Below are positions 1 through 11,460 of a DNA stretch of 19,298 nt, piece by piece (the stretch's first letter is position 1; the number at the start of each line of letters is the position of its first letter). Origin of the DNA: Porogramme epimiltina. Its lineage: Eukaryota; Basidiomycota; Agaricomycetes; Polyporales; Polyporaceae. Where the stretch lies: positions 1 through 19,298 of the forward strand of contig FTLJ01000483.1 in the NCBI GenBank assembly GCA_900155495.1, given 5' to 3'. Under the pieces are notes generated by a model, which did not search any database, was not told the DNA's origin, and saw only the letters and a program-made list of their open reading frames with translations. The translations under genes and the position numbers were made by a program.

Positions 1-2680
1 TCATCGCTCTTGCACGGGATGAACACACGTACCTAGAGAAGATTTAGAGACACGCCGCATGATCGCCGCCTACACCCTTCCCCGCTGTATGCCCGCAGCC
101 TTCCCGTGGAAACCAAGGCCGTTTGAGCTCTGATACGTTCATACTCTACCCCCGACACATGACCCCACGCCATATTCCTTCCCCTTCAAGTTCCACGGCA
201 AGGAGCGCGATTCGTCCATAAGACGGTGAAGTTCCTAGCCTTGTAGTTTTGTTCGAGAATGTAGCCTAGATCGGATGATGGGGATAGAGCGTGAGTAGGT
301 GCATATCTTTGGCCGTGGGACGGACAAATGCGATATCTGCGGGGCTTCTGCGGCCAAGAGGCTTCATGGGGCAAGGTTACGGGGATGTCACGGAGGAGCG
401 GCGCAGGAGCGCGCGGACTGCAGCTGGAGGCGTTGAGGCCGTTGTCCGAGGGTTCTTGCAGCCTGCCTTGGATCTACTGGCGTGCGACCGCGATAGTGCA
501 GAGAAAAGAGGGTGGAAAGAGCGGTTGACAGGCTCAAATCGACGGAGACGAGGGCACGCCTGGGTCGCATGCATGTAGAGGCATATCGGGGTCGTCGGCA
601 TAGCCGGAAGCCCCGGCAGCGCTCGGAGGAAGGAGAACCGGGTTCGCCGCGAACAGAGAGGATTCGAAGGGTCGGCGCTGAGCGTAGCAGGGCCTGACAC
701 CGGGGCTTGATCGAAATGTGCGGGCGGGTCATCCGGCTCGCGCAGAGGCCAATACGCCCATCAGGAACCCGAGTAGAAGAGGAAGCAGGATGGCAGCGTG
801 ACCCGGGCCGCGCGAGAGAAGGTGGGATCGAAAGTCATCTCAGAGCCGAAAAGAATCTGAGCGGGCCCGGGAGGAGTCGGACTCCGCGCGTTTCCGAGGG
901 TGACTGTGTCGTGACTGTGATGGATGATGTCATGTCACGTCACCTGCGCTCGCCACGTCCACGAGCGGCCCATATGTGCGCCTGGCGGCGTCCAAGCCAC
1001 CTTTAGGCTCGGCCATCGTCCCGACGCCTCGCTGTCCTCCATCCATGTACTGGCCTGTCGAGGACTTCCTGCTTCGCATCCACAGAGCGCTCCCCGGGAA
1101 ATGCTCCAGCTCGCGCAAGCAGCTCACATGGTCTCCCTGACCTTTCTCGAGTCGGGCGGGGTTCAGGGTAATAATATGCGACACGACTATCTTCCTTGCA
1201 CGAACTTACCTTCCGCCTGTTCCTGGAAAATGCCTCTCCACCAATAGTGAGTGCCGTTTCGAATGGACTTTCTGTTTCCGAATCCCACGTCTCGGAGACC
1301 ACAGCGTTGACACTGTATCTGACAGGGCGTATAGTCCGTGTATGGACGCGGATCCGCACGCGAGTCTAACATGGTCCTCGGGAAATGAATACCGCCTTGA
1401 CGAGCTTGCTGTCTTAAAGCATTGCGGCTAGAGTCGAGTATAGCGGAGAGTCATGGGGAGAGCTCAGGAAACGGTACGTGCCCTCTTCATCATATGGTCA
1501 AGCACACTTGACGAAATTCAATACAGCTTCCTCCGGGCACTGAATATCACCCGCCCCTGCTCCGATGCTACACGCTCACGCTCCAAGAAGTACGTCACCA
1601 TTACTGCTGCCCTCAAACTTACGCTCTTTCGTAATTTGCGAGATTTCTCACGAGGATGTCGCATCATCACCCAAAGACACTCATCGTTGAAGGTATCGCG
1701 TGGGTCTCCAACCATTCTAATACGAACAGGAACGTTGCCCGATGTCAATGACGAGGGGTGATAGTGCACTGAGGCGGGCAAACGAGAGTGAGGTTTGATT
1801 ATTGGTGAGTCTGTACGCGCCGCCCTACCATCTCACTCTCATCGTCGTCCTATCGCTTGCGTTTGGTCCAAATGGCACATTTGCTCCGTAATGCGAGCGA
1901 TTCATCCCAGGGTTCTAGATATTCGTGTAGGATATCTCAATGGAATGCCACCTCTACTCTTGGGTGAGTCACAAATTTCGCCGGGGGCTTTCCTTTCCCA
2001 GTTCATCGCAGTTTCTGAGGGATATTATCTTAGCCCACCCGCCATTTCGCCCTCGTCCCCAAAGCCTTACACGGTCCCCCACGTTGTTTACTCGCCTTGT
2101 ACCAGAGTACAAATTCTCTTGGTGTCTGCTCGCGAGGTGTTATCAGCGAGGAACGGTAGCACTAGTTCGCCTAGTTTCACCCCAAACTCCGGGCGGCGCG
2201 TACACTAGGTGCTCACCTCGGAGCGCTAGATCACATTCGACGAGACTGTGACTGCCACGCGCGGCGGCGCCCACTGACCATCCCATGAATGATGGGGCTG
2301 TTGACCGTTACGCAAGTTGTTGAGCGATTGTTAAACGTCGTTCTACTGCTCATTTCTTCGGATTGATGTTCGCCAGACGGCATGCCACCATCCTCATCTT
2401 GTACGTACAATGTGTAGCACTACGAATATATTTTTCCCGTGTATAGACAAACATTCCCTGGCATGGGCCCGCGAGTGTCAGGCGTGCGCCATGTCATCGG
2501 TATTGGACAAGCTTTTCGATTGGATTCAACTGACGCGCCCGAGGAGTGCAAGTTCGACGATTATATGTCTAACAACGTCCGGTAACGAGCACAAGTAAAG
2601 CACACTTCGCCTGATCCACAATGCCCATGTCCACGTCCAATACCAATCTCCCCCTTCATTCCAATCAGCACATCCTAGCC
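1..2680. other. Left-hand non-coding stretch, no supportable gene
   Basis: I see no recognisable protein, RNA gene or mobile-element core here on either strand. Open frames are short (about 138 codons at most), have no domain signature and show no consistent codon bias. One isolated good 5' splice site (GTAAGT, minus strand, near 1209-1214) follows a Cys-containing frame that runs down from about 1372. It has no credible partner exon, so I do not call a gene. The stretch could include highly decayed or lineage-specific sequence that needs transcript data to resolve. Confidence 0.5.
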
Positions 2681-2681
2681 C

Positions 2682-3340
2682 TCACTTCCTCATCATGCTC
2701 ACCGCCAGCACCAACAAGCTTCTACTTGCAACCGTTCCCGGCGAGGGCATCACGATGCGGTCTGACATAGACGTAAGCGTGACTGCCAGCTGCGTGCAGG
2801 TGAACCCGGGAAGCTCCCTCGGCGCCGCCGTCTGCGACGCGCGGTCTGCCCGCGCCGCGACCAAGTACACCTGCAGCAGCAGGAGCATCCCCACCGGCGC
2901 CGTGTCTAGGTCGACGGTCTGCACGGGGAAGAGTGAGTAGGAGGCGAAACTAATGCGGCGGGGTAAGGCTTACAGAGAAAGCGGCTACAGCCGAACATCC
3001 GTAACATCGTCGCAAGGCACGACGTGCAACGCTGTCCTGTTCTGCTCGCCTCGCTGCACCTCCGTCGTATTCTTGTCGACCTCATCCACCAATTCGACCG
3101 GCCCTGTGACTACGTTCCAGTTAGAAGCTGCTACCTGCGACCGGAGAAGAGGGGGGCATGTACCAGAAGAGGTACCGGCGTCGAACGACGCGACTGCCGC
3201 CTGGATGGCCGCTGCAGACCAGCTTGGGGGAGGAGCGGTGGAGGTCGAGGCGTAGGTGAACATGGAAGACCTCGCGAGAGGGCAGATGCTCGAGACGAGA
3301 GAGGGCGCCGAATTTGTATGCGGGTTGGTCCCGGGATGAG
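2682..3340. other. Possible coding region, strand and product unresolved
   Basis: In 2695-2940 and again in 2970-3255 most positions divisible by three are G or C, the bias expected of third codon positions in a GC-rich fungus. Because of the phase, both a plus-strand frame (from the ATG at 2695) and a minus-strand frame have their third positions there, so the bias does not fix the strand. A plus-strand intron could be GTGAGT at about 2931 with a short 43-45 nt span. A minus-strand intron could run from GTAAGC (about 2975) to GTGCAG (about 2921), 55 nt, with a pyrimidine-rich 3' end, which is the better splice pair. Neither model gives a protein I recognise, and the minus model meets a stop soon upstream. 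It may be a small lineage-specific gene or a relict. Confidence 0.25.
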
Positions 3341-3439
3341 CGGGCGCAGTTGAATACATCATCCTCGGCGTGGACAGGCAGTTTGAGGTGAGCACGGCGC
3401 CCACTTCTTCTTCGTGTATGATCGTCGAAAACGTATGGA

Positions 3440-3960
3440 AATTTGAAAAGGGCGAATCTTCAAATTGGGGGCCAATGTCGGGGCCAACAGGCTGACGCCG
3501 CGGGCGCGGTGGGTGAGCGCTGGGCGCCCAGAGACCCTGTCGTGCGCACGCGCTCATCGTACGCGCGCAGAGCCGGCCAATAGCATCCCACCACTCCTGC
3601 TGACAATACTGACGGAGAGGCCGAGTCCAGCGAGAAAACTGGGCACTTTGCAAGCGCGCGCGCACATGGCGCGGGGAACGACCGCCCTGCGCGCGGGAGA
3701 CGGCGTACCGGCCGCGCGGCCCACGCGAGCCGTTGTGGCCAGGTGCCGCGCGCAGAATCTCGCGGCGGCGCTGCGCGCGGGCTGGCTCGCAGAGCGCGTG
3801 CGTATTCACGATTGTACCAGTGGGGAGGGTGCGCCGGGCTTCCAGCGACTCGACGTCATTGCGACACCCCGCTGCTGGATCCCAGAACCCGTCTGCTGCC
3901 ACCCTCATCGCGCCCACGCCCACGAGCCGTGCTCAACGCCGCATTGAGAAACTCCCATCG
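3440..3960. repeat. GC-rich diverged repeat, copy A
   Basis: This stretch aligns in the same orientation with 16106-16620. Matching landmarks in order are a CAAxTTGGGGG block (3461 / 16127), an ACGCCGCG...GTGAGCGC block, CCCTGTCGTGCGC (about 3535 / 16192), a CGCGCGGCCCA block (about 3713 / 16356), GGCGCTGCGCGCGG (about 3768 / 16405) and a GCGTAT-CGAT-CCA-TGGGAGGG block (about 3799 / 16455). Identity between these islands is low and indels are frequent, so this is an old duplication. It has CpG-rich tracts and few stop codons, which explains the long but meaningless open frames across it. I see no transposase, reverse transcriptase or clear terminal repeat. It is best read as part of the duplicated NLR unit. 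Confidence 0.55.
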
Positions 3961-5705
3961 CGACTCGCTCGAACCATCGCTGCACGATCCCAAACTATTC
4001 GCGGGGACCAGGGCGGCCAGGGAGACGGGCACAGCGCAGGCGGCCCCGCGGCGGCCACGGGAAGCGGCCGCGGCGGTGTCCGCGCAGGGTACAGGGACAC
4101 TAGCGAGCCTGCGTGCGGCGCCGCCCGACGTGGCCCGCGCGCGCCGTCTTCGGGTGCACGTGGCAGATAGCGTCGGGCACACGCGCAGTGGCTGGGGGAG
4201 GGGTGCTGGAGTGGGCTTTGCCGCGGTCTGGGAGCGCGGTGGTGGTGGCGCGGTGGCGGCGGTAGGGCGGGCTTTTGCTTTAGGAGGGGGTTTAAGGGTT
4301 TAAGGACTTTGAACGCGGGCGGGGACGGGAGGTCGTGGCTCGGGGCGGGTAGGGAGGCTCAACACGCTTGACGGGGGAGGGAATGGAGTCGTGGAGTCGC
4401 TGTTCGGAAAACAGGATGGGCGCGATGAAGCCGGGGGGTAAGGAGTTTACCGCAAAGAACTATCATCCCGGGTGCGCATGGATGTCCAGCGACCGAACCA
4501 ACGAGTCTATGTCGAATAATCACCGAGGCGTCTTGTCCGCGGCGAGGAGCGAGAGGACGGGTGACAATGGGAAGTTGACTGACGGGCCTTCGCTTGCGAT
4601 TGCGAACGAGCGAGCGGCGTTATCCGTATTTGAGGAGCGGAGAGAGACGGAGGGTAGAGGGAAGGATAAAACAGAGAGGTCACTGCACTTGAGGGTCCAA
4701 CTTGGTGGAATGTCGGGAGAGCGACCATTACTTGCCAATGGGGCGGCAAGGGAGGGGCTTCACGAGCTGCTGGCCTTGTGGATGGGATAGACATGCTATA
4801 AGAAGAGGGACGTCTGCATGTGGGGAAAGAACCAGGCTCACCAGGCTTACGACTGGACATGCTCAGGAGACCTCGGCGGTGACGGCAGAGGATCCTGCCC
4901 ATCCACTCCGGGGCGATACGTGCTCCGTGAAGGGACTGAGAGGAAGTGCGACATCGCGGTGAAAGGGTGGCTTGTGAACGCTAGGCCGACTGCAGAATGC
5001 AATGGGCGGCGGGCGTAGGCGTGGAGCGTGGAATGCGGGGCTCGATCGACTGGGGGCAGAGCCGTGATGGCGACTGAGCGACAAGGAGACCGGAGAGGGA
5101 CTGGCACATACGAGGTTTCGCGGCCACTTCTGGCATGTGGGGCAGTATGGCTTGGTGGAGAAGGCACTGAACAGAGGAGCGAGCACGGCGATTGGAGGCA
5201 GCCCCGCCCCGGCTAGACATGCCATACAGTGCGGGAACCGGGACCGAGGTGGAGTGTCGATGGCATGGGGATACCAACTGAGAGGAGCGTGTGGATGTGA
5301 GAGGTGAAGGGTGTGTCAGGGAGGAACGCCATTCGATGTGGGGCGGGCGAGGGAGGAAGCATTCGCCATCGAGTCGGAGGGAGCGACCGCCGTCGAGGCC
5401 CTGTCTGAGTCGAGCACCGAGGCAGCGGCGGCCGGCCCACCGGCGATCGTCGAGCCCCGGGCCGGACGGCACAGATCTCGATCGCGTGGCACGTTCTAGC
5501 GCCCTCGCCCACGAGTCCAGTCTGGACTCTGCATGCATCTCAACGGCCCACCTCTGAGCGAATATCACCTAGTAGCTCCTAATAGCTCCCCTTCGTGCTT
5601 ACCCCCAGTGCTAGTGCCCAGTTATCTGGCACCTTTCTATACCTCTCAAAACCAACACATTCGGCCATCATGGACACACGGGCACCGGCCTGACGGTCCC
5701 ACTGG
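3961..5705. other. Non-coding stretch downstream of the first NLR gene
   Basis: No gene is supported here. The left part (to about 4300) is very GC-rich and stop-poor. From about 4320 to 5480 the plus strand is purine-rich, so the minus strand gives Ser/Pro/Leu-rich open frames without domain features. Two short islands, 4965-4980 and 5331-5360, resemble 16976-16991 and 17271-17300. Their order matches the other duplicated landmarks, so part of this stretch is likely shared with the sequence next to the second NLR gene. Confidence 0.45.
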
Positions 5706-5851
5706 TGCTTGTCGCGCGGCCATGAGTCCGACATGCTTGTTGCTGAACGGCCCCAAAAGATATGGACACTACAAACGCACAATATAAGCGGTGAGGATTG
5801 ACTGGCAGTACGGAATAGAGGTAGTACAGCGATGGCACGGGGAGGAATATA
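5706..5851 (-). repeat. Duplicated 3' flank of NLR gene 1 (probable 3' UTR)
   Basis: The 146 nt just past the stop codon of the first NLR gene match 17383-17527 past the stop of the second one, at clearly reduced but obvious identity. For example the block CAGTACGGAATAGAGGT is shared exactly, and GGACxCTACAAACGCA is shared but for one base. Similarity fades near 5706. The stretch probably includes the 3' untranslated region. I see no canonical AATAAA on the minus strand here, which is common for fungal genes. Confidence 0.75.
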
Positions 5852-8800
5852 TCACTGATCGTCCGACGCGTCAACAACAACCAACCGCCCGTCATTCGTC
5901 GCGAGCGCTATCCGGCCATCACAAGTGTCCCATCCCCCGCGTACTTCGTAGCCACCTTGACCTGGGGTGAACCTATAGATGGAGGGAAGCCACCGCACGC
6001 AGCGACGCTCGCCGTTGGACCCCGCACGCCAAATCCATCCATCTGACTCCACATAGTAGCTCGAAAGCTGCGGCGAAGCAACATTGCCGGAAAGAGGTGT
6101 GGCCTGGGAGATGTTCTCTTCCTGCGTGGGGAGCAAGTCGAGTGATGGAATGGGAGTGTAGTGGTCATACGTGACAGCCGCACGACCGTCCGCGGAGAAC
6201 GCAATGTAGTTCGCGAGACTCCTCGAACCCTCAGTGTGGGCGTTGAACTCGCATAGGAGGCGGGGGGCTATCTTGCTTTGAATGATGTTTTGGGTAGAGA
6301 CAGGTCGGGAGCCTGAGGGTGGAGGACGTGTGGGAGAGATGTCCCACACAGATGCTCTGCCGTCGCTATTCGTTCCTACTATGCGTATGTCGTCCAAGGA
6401 AAATGCGATGGAGACGATCTCATGGATATGGTTGATTTCCCACAAGAGCCCGTTTGATGCGAGGTCGTAGAGGCGCATAGTGGGATATGCGTCCGCCAGC
6501 CGGAGGAAACGTGGAGTTTGAAAGAAACTGGTTGCTGGAGAAGATGGATGTGTCCCTTTCGTCGCCCCGGGGTGCAGCTCGGATTCCGAAATAGGACTGT
6601 CGTCTAAGGATGAGAAGAGGATGGTGTCTTTGCTCGACGAGATCGCGAGAGCCCAGACTTCACATTTTCCACGATAGATCTCCACCACACGTCCCATATT
6701 TGCGTTCCAACCTCGGACTGTTCCGTCAAGCGAGCCCGAAATGAGCTGCCCAGATTCCGGCACGAACACCGTCTGCACCACCTCCTTCTCGTGTCCACGA
6801 AGAACCGAAGCGGAGTTGCTGCGCCCCCGATCGTACCGGACGATGGAATGGTCCCGTCTGCCTGAAAGAGCGAGGCGAGACCCGTCGGAGGACCACGTCA
6901 ACGCGATGATTTCGGGACGGAGAGAAGTAGCGTCCGGAGGCGCCATGGTCTCGACGACCTTGCAGGAAGACAGGTCCCACACCTGCACCGTTCCGTCCTC
7001 AAGCGCCGCAGCGAGGACGTCCTTGTCGTGTGGCGAGAACGCGACCGCGCACACCGCTATCTGCACCCCATTGCTCGCGTCCACCGGGTCGCCCGAGACC
7101 CTGGAGCAGCTGGCCTGCATCACGGCCGTGTCCCAGGTGCGTGCCGTTGTTTCGTGGGAGGAGACGAGGTTTCCGCCGTCGGGGGAAAATCGCAGGTGGT
7201 TGATTCCTTCCCCTCGAATCTGCTCGGATCCTCCGAGGGGCTCGCCGGTGATGGAGTCCCAAAGACGGATTGAGGATCCGCCTTCGATGGAGCGCCCGAC
7301 AGCGAGGGAGGAGCCGTGAGGGGAGAAGTCGAGTGCGCGAACGTCGCCCAGCATCTCCAGCCGCCTTAGGGGATCGGAATCCGAGAAGGCGTCTGCCGCC
7401 CACAGGACGACCGAGTCGCCGCCTCCGCATGCGATCATTTTGTCTTCCGGAGAAATAGCAACGGATTTGACCTTGAAATCGTGTTGGAGGGTACGAACGT
7501 GGGAGGTGTTCGGGAGGGACCAGATTCTGCACGTTTTGTCGTCGCTTCCGGAGAGCAAGAAGGACCCGTCGCGCGAGAATGCCATGGAATTGACTGAACT
7601 AGAATGTCCTTCGAGGGTGGCTGTAAACTGGATCTGCGCGGATTCCATCTTCCACAATTTGACTGCGTTGTCGTAGGAGGCTGATGCGGCGTAGTTCCCC
7701 TGATACGAATAGGCCACAGACCAGATTCTCATGGAAAGGGGGTTCTGCGAGAGACATACACCTGTCCGAGCATCCAATAGGAGAAGCACACCACTCTGCA
7801 ACCCGGCAAGTATATCCTTCCCATCATGTGAGAACGCCACGCTCACGACCCAAGCCTCCTGCCTGATAGAAAGGAGTCCCTCTCCGGTGCGAGCGTCCCA
7901 GAGCCTAGTTGTGCTGTCATCAGACGCAGTGACGACGCGTTCGCCCTCCGGAGAATAAGCAGCGCGACGAATCCAGTCAGTATGGCCTTCCATGGTAGTT
8001 ACATGTGCGCTCCAGCGGATCGGGAGCCCAGCCAGAACGGTGATCTTGCCGTCGAGATCTTGAGCGTACGCTTCTCGGAGCTTAGAGACTGATGGACAGA
8101 ATGGAAGGCCTGACGTGTACACGGCGGAGGCGGAGGCGTTGATCGCGGTATAACACAGCCGGATCATCCGCTCGCAGTCTTGCAACAGACTAATTGTATC
8201 TGTGTACACACTGAGCGAGTTGCTCTAGAAAAGTAGTCATAGATAGATATACGTGATTTAGCACACGGTTATCGCACTTGGGGCCTGATGCGTACCGTGA
8301 GGGCACGTTGGGCTGCTAGCACAGCTTCGACGGCGACGTGCATGTCGCCGATAATACTAAGGCCCTCGAGCCAATGCAGCAAATGCGTGGCACAGAATAT
8401 ATTGAGAAGATCTAGGGCTTCTTCGTCGATCTTAGAGTTGTGTAGGTGGTGAGCCCAGTGGCGCAGAGCGTACTGAATGTGAGACGGAAGGTAGTCGCGG
8501 ATGCGCACACGAAGATCGGGAACTTCGTTGTTAGCGAATGCGATTTGGTCTGCGGGAATTTGGCACACATTCCTCCGGAGGGTATCGTTCAGCACTGTGA
8601 GGCAGCGCTTTGCGAGGACATTGTTGTGTTGCCGAGGATGAACCAGGAGGCCCGTATTTGTGCATCTGGAAGGATCGACGAGGAAGTCGGGGAATGAAAG
8701 GTGGATAATTTGTATGACACCTCGTTCGGAGTCGTCAGGAAGGCTTATAATGGAGCTTAGGAGCTCGAGTCTTCGCCTAGACGTTCCGGGGGGTAATCCG

Positions 8801-11377
8801 AGGAAGGAATCAAGAGCGTCGGGAGAAACTTGATCGCGTAAGAGAACGACAGAGCCTACAATGAGTCTCAGCTCCTCCACCACTTCCTTTTCTGCATCGG
8901 AAGGAAGCGCAGCATCGAGGACGTCGACATAGAGCTGCCCAAGGCTGGCTAGCGGCGAGTCCTTGTGAGTCCCTTGCTTGTTGCAGACCACGGTAAGCCG
9001 CTTCCGCGGATCACCCCTCCTTGTATCTGCAATAAACTTCAGCGCTGTTGCGATGAATATGAACAGTCCGCATGCGAGTACAATAAGCAATGCCTTCTCC
9101 TCTTCGCTCGGCCAGGATCCGTCCACGTGACACTCCTCTTTAATCTGCTTGACCCGCTCCTCGACAAAGATAGTGATGTCTCGCTCCACGAGTTCAGGAG
9201 GGATCTTGTTCAGAGGGAATGAATGAGTTTTTTGAAGGAGATTTTTGTAACGGAATCCCTTCACGATGTGTGGTTCGGGGCGACTGGTGATGATGAACTT
9301 GAGCGGCCGGAGATCCTCGGCGAACGTGGAGAGTGCGACAAGGATGACCGAAGTCGTAGCCTCGTCATGACATTCATCAAGTGCATCAATTATAACTACT
9401 TGATCCTGGAGAGAAACGTCTCCCGCGTCCTGCACAGCGCGCAGCGGCACAACGATGAGCTTCTCCAGTTGCTTGGAAAGGACGGATCGGTGGATGTCAG
9501 GATAGACGTTGAGAGCTTTTGTGACTTCTTCCGCGAAAACCGAGCTGAGTAAGCAGAGATGATGGCAGATAGTCGGGAAGATGAGCTGGACATCGCTACG
9601 ACCTCCGGTGCGCGCGCAGAAGAAGCTCGCGCCCAGGATCTTGTTGTTATCGCACCACGCTGCTATAGTGTGGGCGATGGTGGACTTTCCCGTTCCCGCG
9701 AGCCCGTGGATCCATAGAATAGACAAGGTTCCCGGGATATGGAAGACTTGCACCAGAAGACCAGCGTCTTTGTCGCCCTTCGATCGGATCCAGGCCTGTA
9801 TAGAGAATAGAACCTCCTTCCTTGTAGACGCAGTGCACTCCACCCGTCCGCTCCCGCTGTCGTCGAACCGCGCTTCACTGACGCACCGCAGTTTTAGGAG
9901 CGCTGGAGCACATAGTCAGGAGTGGTAGGAATGAGGCTTAAGGACCTCCGATCACTCACCTACGACGGTAGCCTCGCTTAGCCTCCACTCTCGTATCTGT
10001 GTCCTCAGCTCCGAGACCCCAGCCTGTTTTAAAGATAACGCGTCAGCAGCTGTGTTTCAATAGGTGACATGCGAATAGACGGACTTTGACAGCTTCGTGC
10101 GTGGCGTTGGCGGTGGCATTGGTTGCATGAACGGCGCCTTGTATATCTTTGGTGGTAACTTGGATGTCGTCAACAATGATCCCTGTGGATAGTACTGTAT
10201 CGGCCTGACGATACAGTCGGTGATCAGTATGATGCGAGACGTGTCAAAGCCTAGAGCTTACCGTAAGACCTGCAACTAGCGACGACAGCTTTTCGATGTG
10301 TCCTTTCAGTTTCTCAGTGATGACGTCCACCTGTGCGACTTGCTGCGCTCGCACGAGAAAACCCGGAGCGGCGAGGTCCTTCACGTCAGAGGCCACTCGC
10401 GCTACATCCCTGAGGGGTACAAAAACGAGCGTTGGTGTGGATAGGAGGTCGCACATCGGGGCACGCACGTTTCGAAGCGCTCTAGTCGTGCACGCATTGT
10501 CGGAGAGCATGCGTCGAAATCTGGAAGACCTTTGACCATTTCCTGTAGCGGGCGCACGCGTTCCGCGAAAGTACGGATGGTCTCGACGTTGGAGCTGTAT
10601 TTCTAGACGCAACGCAACACAATGAGACCGAAGTCCTCTTGTTTGGAAGTCAACGCTTACCTCGTATATTTCCATGGAAGCCATGACTGCGCCCAAAGCG
10701 GCTTGGAGGGGAGGTAGTGCACCGGACACTTCCTTTGCGATGTTGAGCGCATGTTTCAAGCCGCCCATTACCGTCTTGGCCATGTTGGTCGATGCGGACG
10801 GAGATGAAACGGTGGCGGGAGGAGGATCTGTCGCAGCGGAGGAGACGGCTTGGGCGGTGGTCTCTCCGGACTCGGCGGGCACGTTCTTTTCGGGCAGTGG
10901 AGAGGTAATCGGGGTAACCAGAAACTGGGCAATTTGGGATGGCTGGATGGGGGGCGCTCGCGGGGTAAGAGGCGCGTCGACGGCTCGCAACTGTAGCTCG
11001 TTCTCTCTATCGGACGTGACCGACAGCGATTGTGTTTGAGATAGAGTAGAGGGCTCAATGACGGCTGATAACCGGGCCCTTGTTGCGAGCGCGTCAAGCT
11101 CAGTGGCGGTGCCCGGCGTGAGAGGGTCGGTGGGGGACGACGGAGAGAGAGGCATGATGGGCTGCTGGAATGGGAGTCCATCTGACGCTGTTACGCTCGC
11201 AGGTCCCTGTGCTGGAGTCGTTTGAGGAGCGGCTGCAGACGACGAGGCGACGCGAATATCCGTCTGCGCAGAGTCGGTCGACGGCCGCGCAGCGGAAGCC
11301 CTGGGTAGCGGCAGATCGGGATCCGAGGCACACCTAAGACGATGCACCGTCCTCCTGATCTTCCTCCATAGTTCCAT
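5852..11377 (-). CDS. NLR-like protein: helical N-terminus, NACHT NTPase, WD40 array (seven exons)
   Basis: Proposed exons on the minus strand are 11377-10661, 10602-10469, 10409-10262, 10204-10085, 10023-9960, 9902-8278 and 8224-5852. Introns are 58, 59, 57, 61, 57 and 53 nt. All join in phase to 1726 residues. Residues 1-198 are Ser/Pro/Ala/Thr-rich and probably disordered. Residues 199-394 are helical and resemble the MLKL-NTD/HeLo-like domains of fungal NLRs. NACHT follows: Walker A GLAGTGKST 461-469, Walker B VVIIDALDEC 563-572, TSRPEPH 600-606. After a conserved linker (942-1010) come about 13 WD40-type repeats (1010-1726), enough for two propellers, ending in DASDDQ. The start at 11377 has G at -3 and +4 and follows a CT-rich tract, but an upstream in-frame start is possible. 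Splice sites are mostly strong; intron 4 (GTCCGT) and intron 6 (GTGCGA) have weaker donors. A role as an NTP-driven non-self sensor is inferred from the family. Confidence 0.88.
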
Positions 11378-11397
11378 GTCTTGTGCGAGACTGGAAT

Positions 11398-11460
11398 ATG
11401 TTGGGCTAAGTGAACGGAGAGAGGAGACACAGAGAGGGGAGGAAGAGAGGACGGACGTCG
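11398..11460 (-). promoter_or_regulatory. CT-rich tract upstream of the NLR start codon
   Basis: Read on the minus strand, the bases about 21-84 nt before the proposed ATG are almost all C and T, in runs such as CCTCTCTTCCTCCCC. CT-rich tracts just upstream of transcription starts are typical of filamentous-fungal core promoters, and this supports 11377 as the true start. An A/T-rich TTTATAC lies about 115 nt before the ATG but is a weak TATA candidate. The transcription start itself cannot be seen. Confidence 0.4.

Noticed and set aside
2985..3923. 312-codon open frame on the minus strand
   Set aside because: Most of it lies in GC-rich, stop-poor repeat copy A, its protein changes character half way, and no domain is recognisable. 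The open length is explained by base composition.
4988..5030. Apparent match to about 16850-16890
   Set aside because: The resemblance is short and out of order with the other duplicated landmarks, so it is probably chance in similar-composition DNA.
4981..5568. 195-codon minus-strand open frame
   Set aside because: This is the shadow of a purine-rich plus strand. Ser/Pro/Arg/Leu composition, no domain, and several overlapping frames of similar length.
8210..8277. NACHT and WD40 frames as two separate genes
   Set aside because: A 53-nt intron (8277-8225, ending TTCTAG) joins them in phase, the joined linker fits fungal NACHT-WD40 proteins, and the WD40 frame has no ATG of its own near its start.
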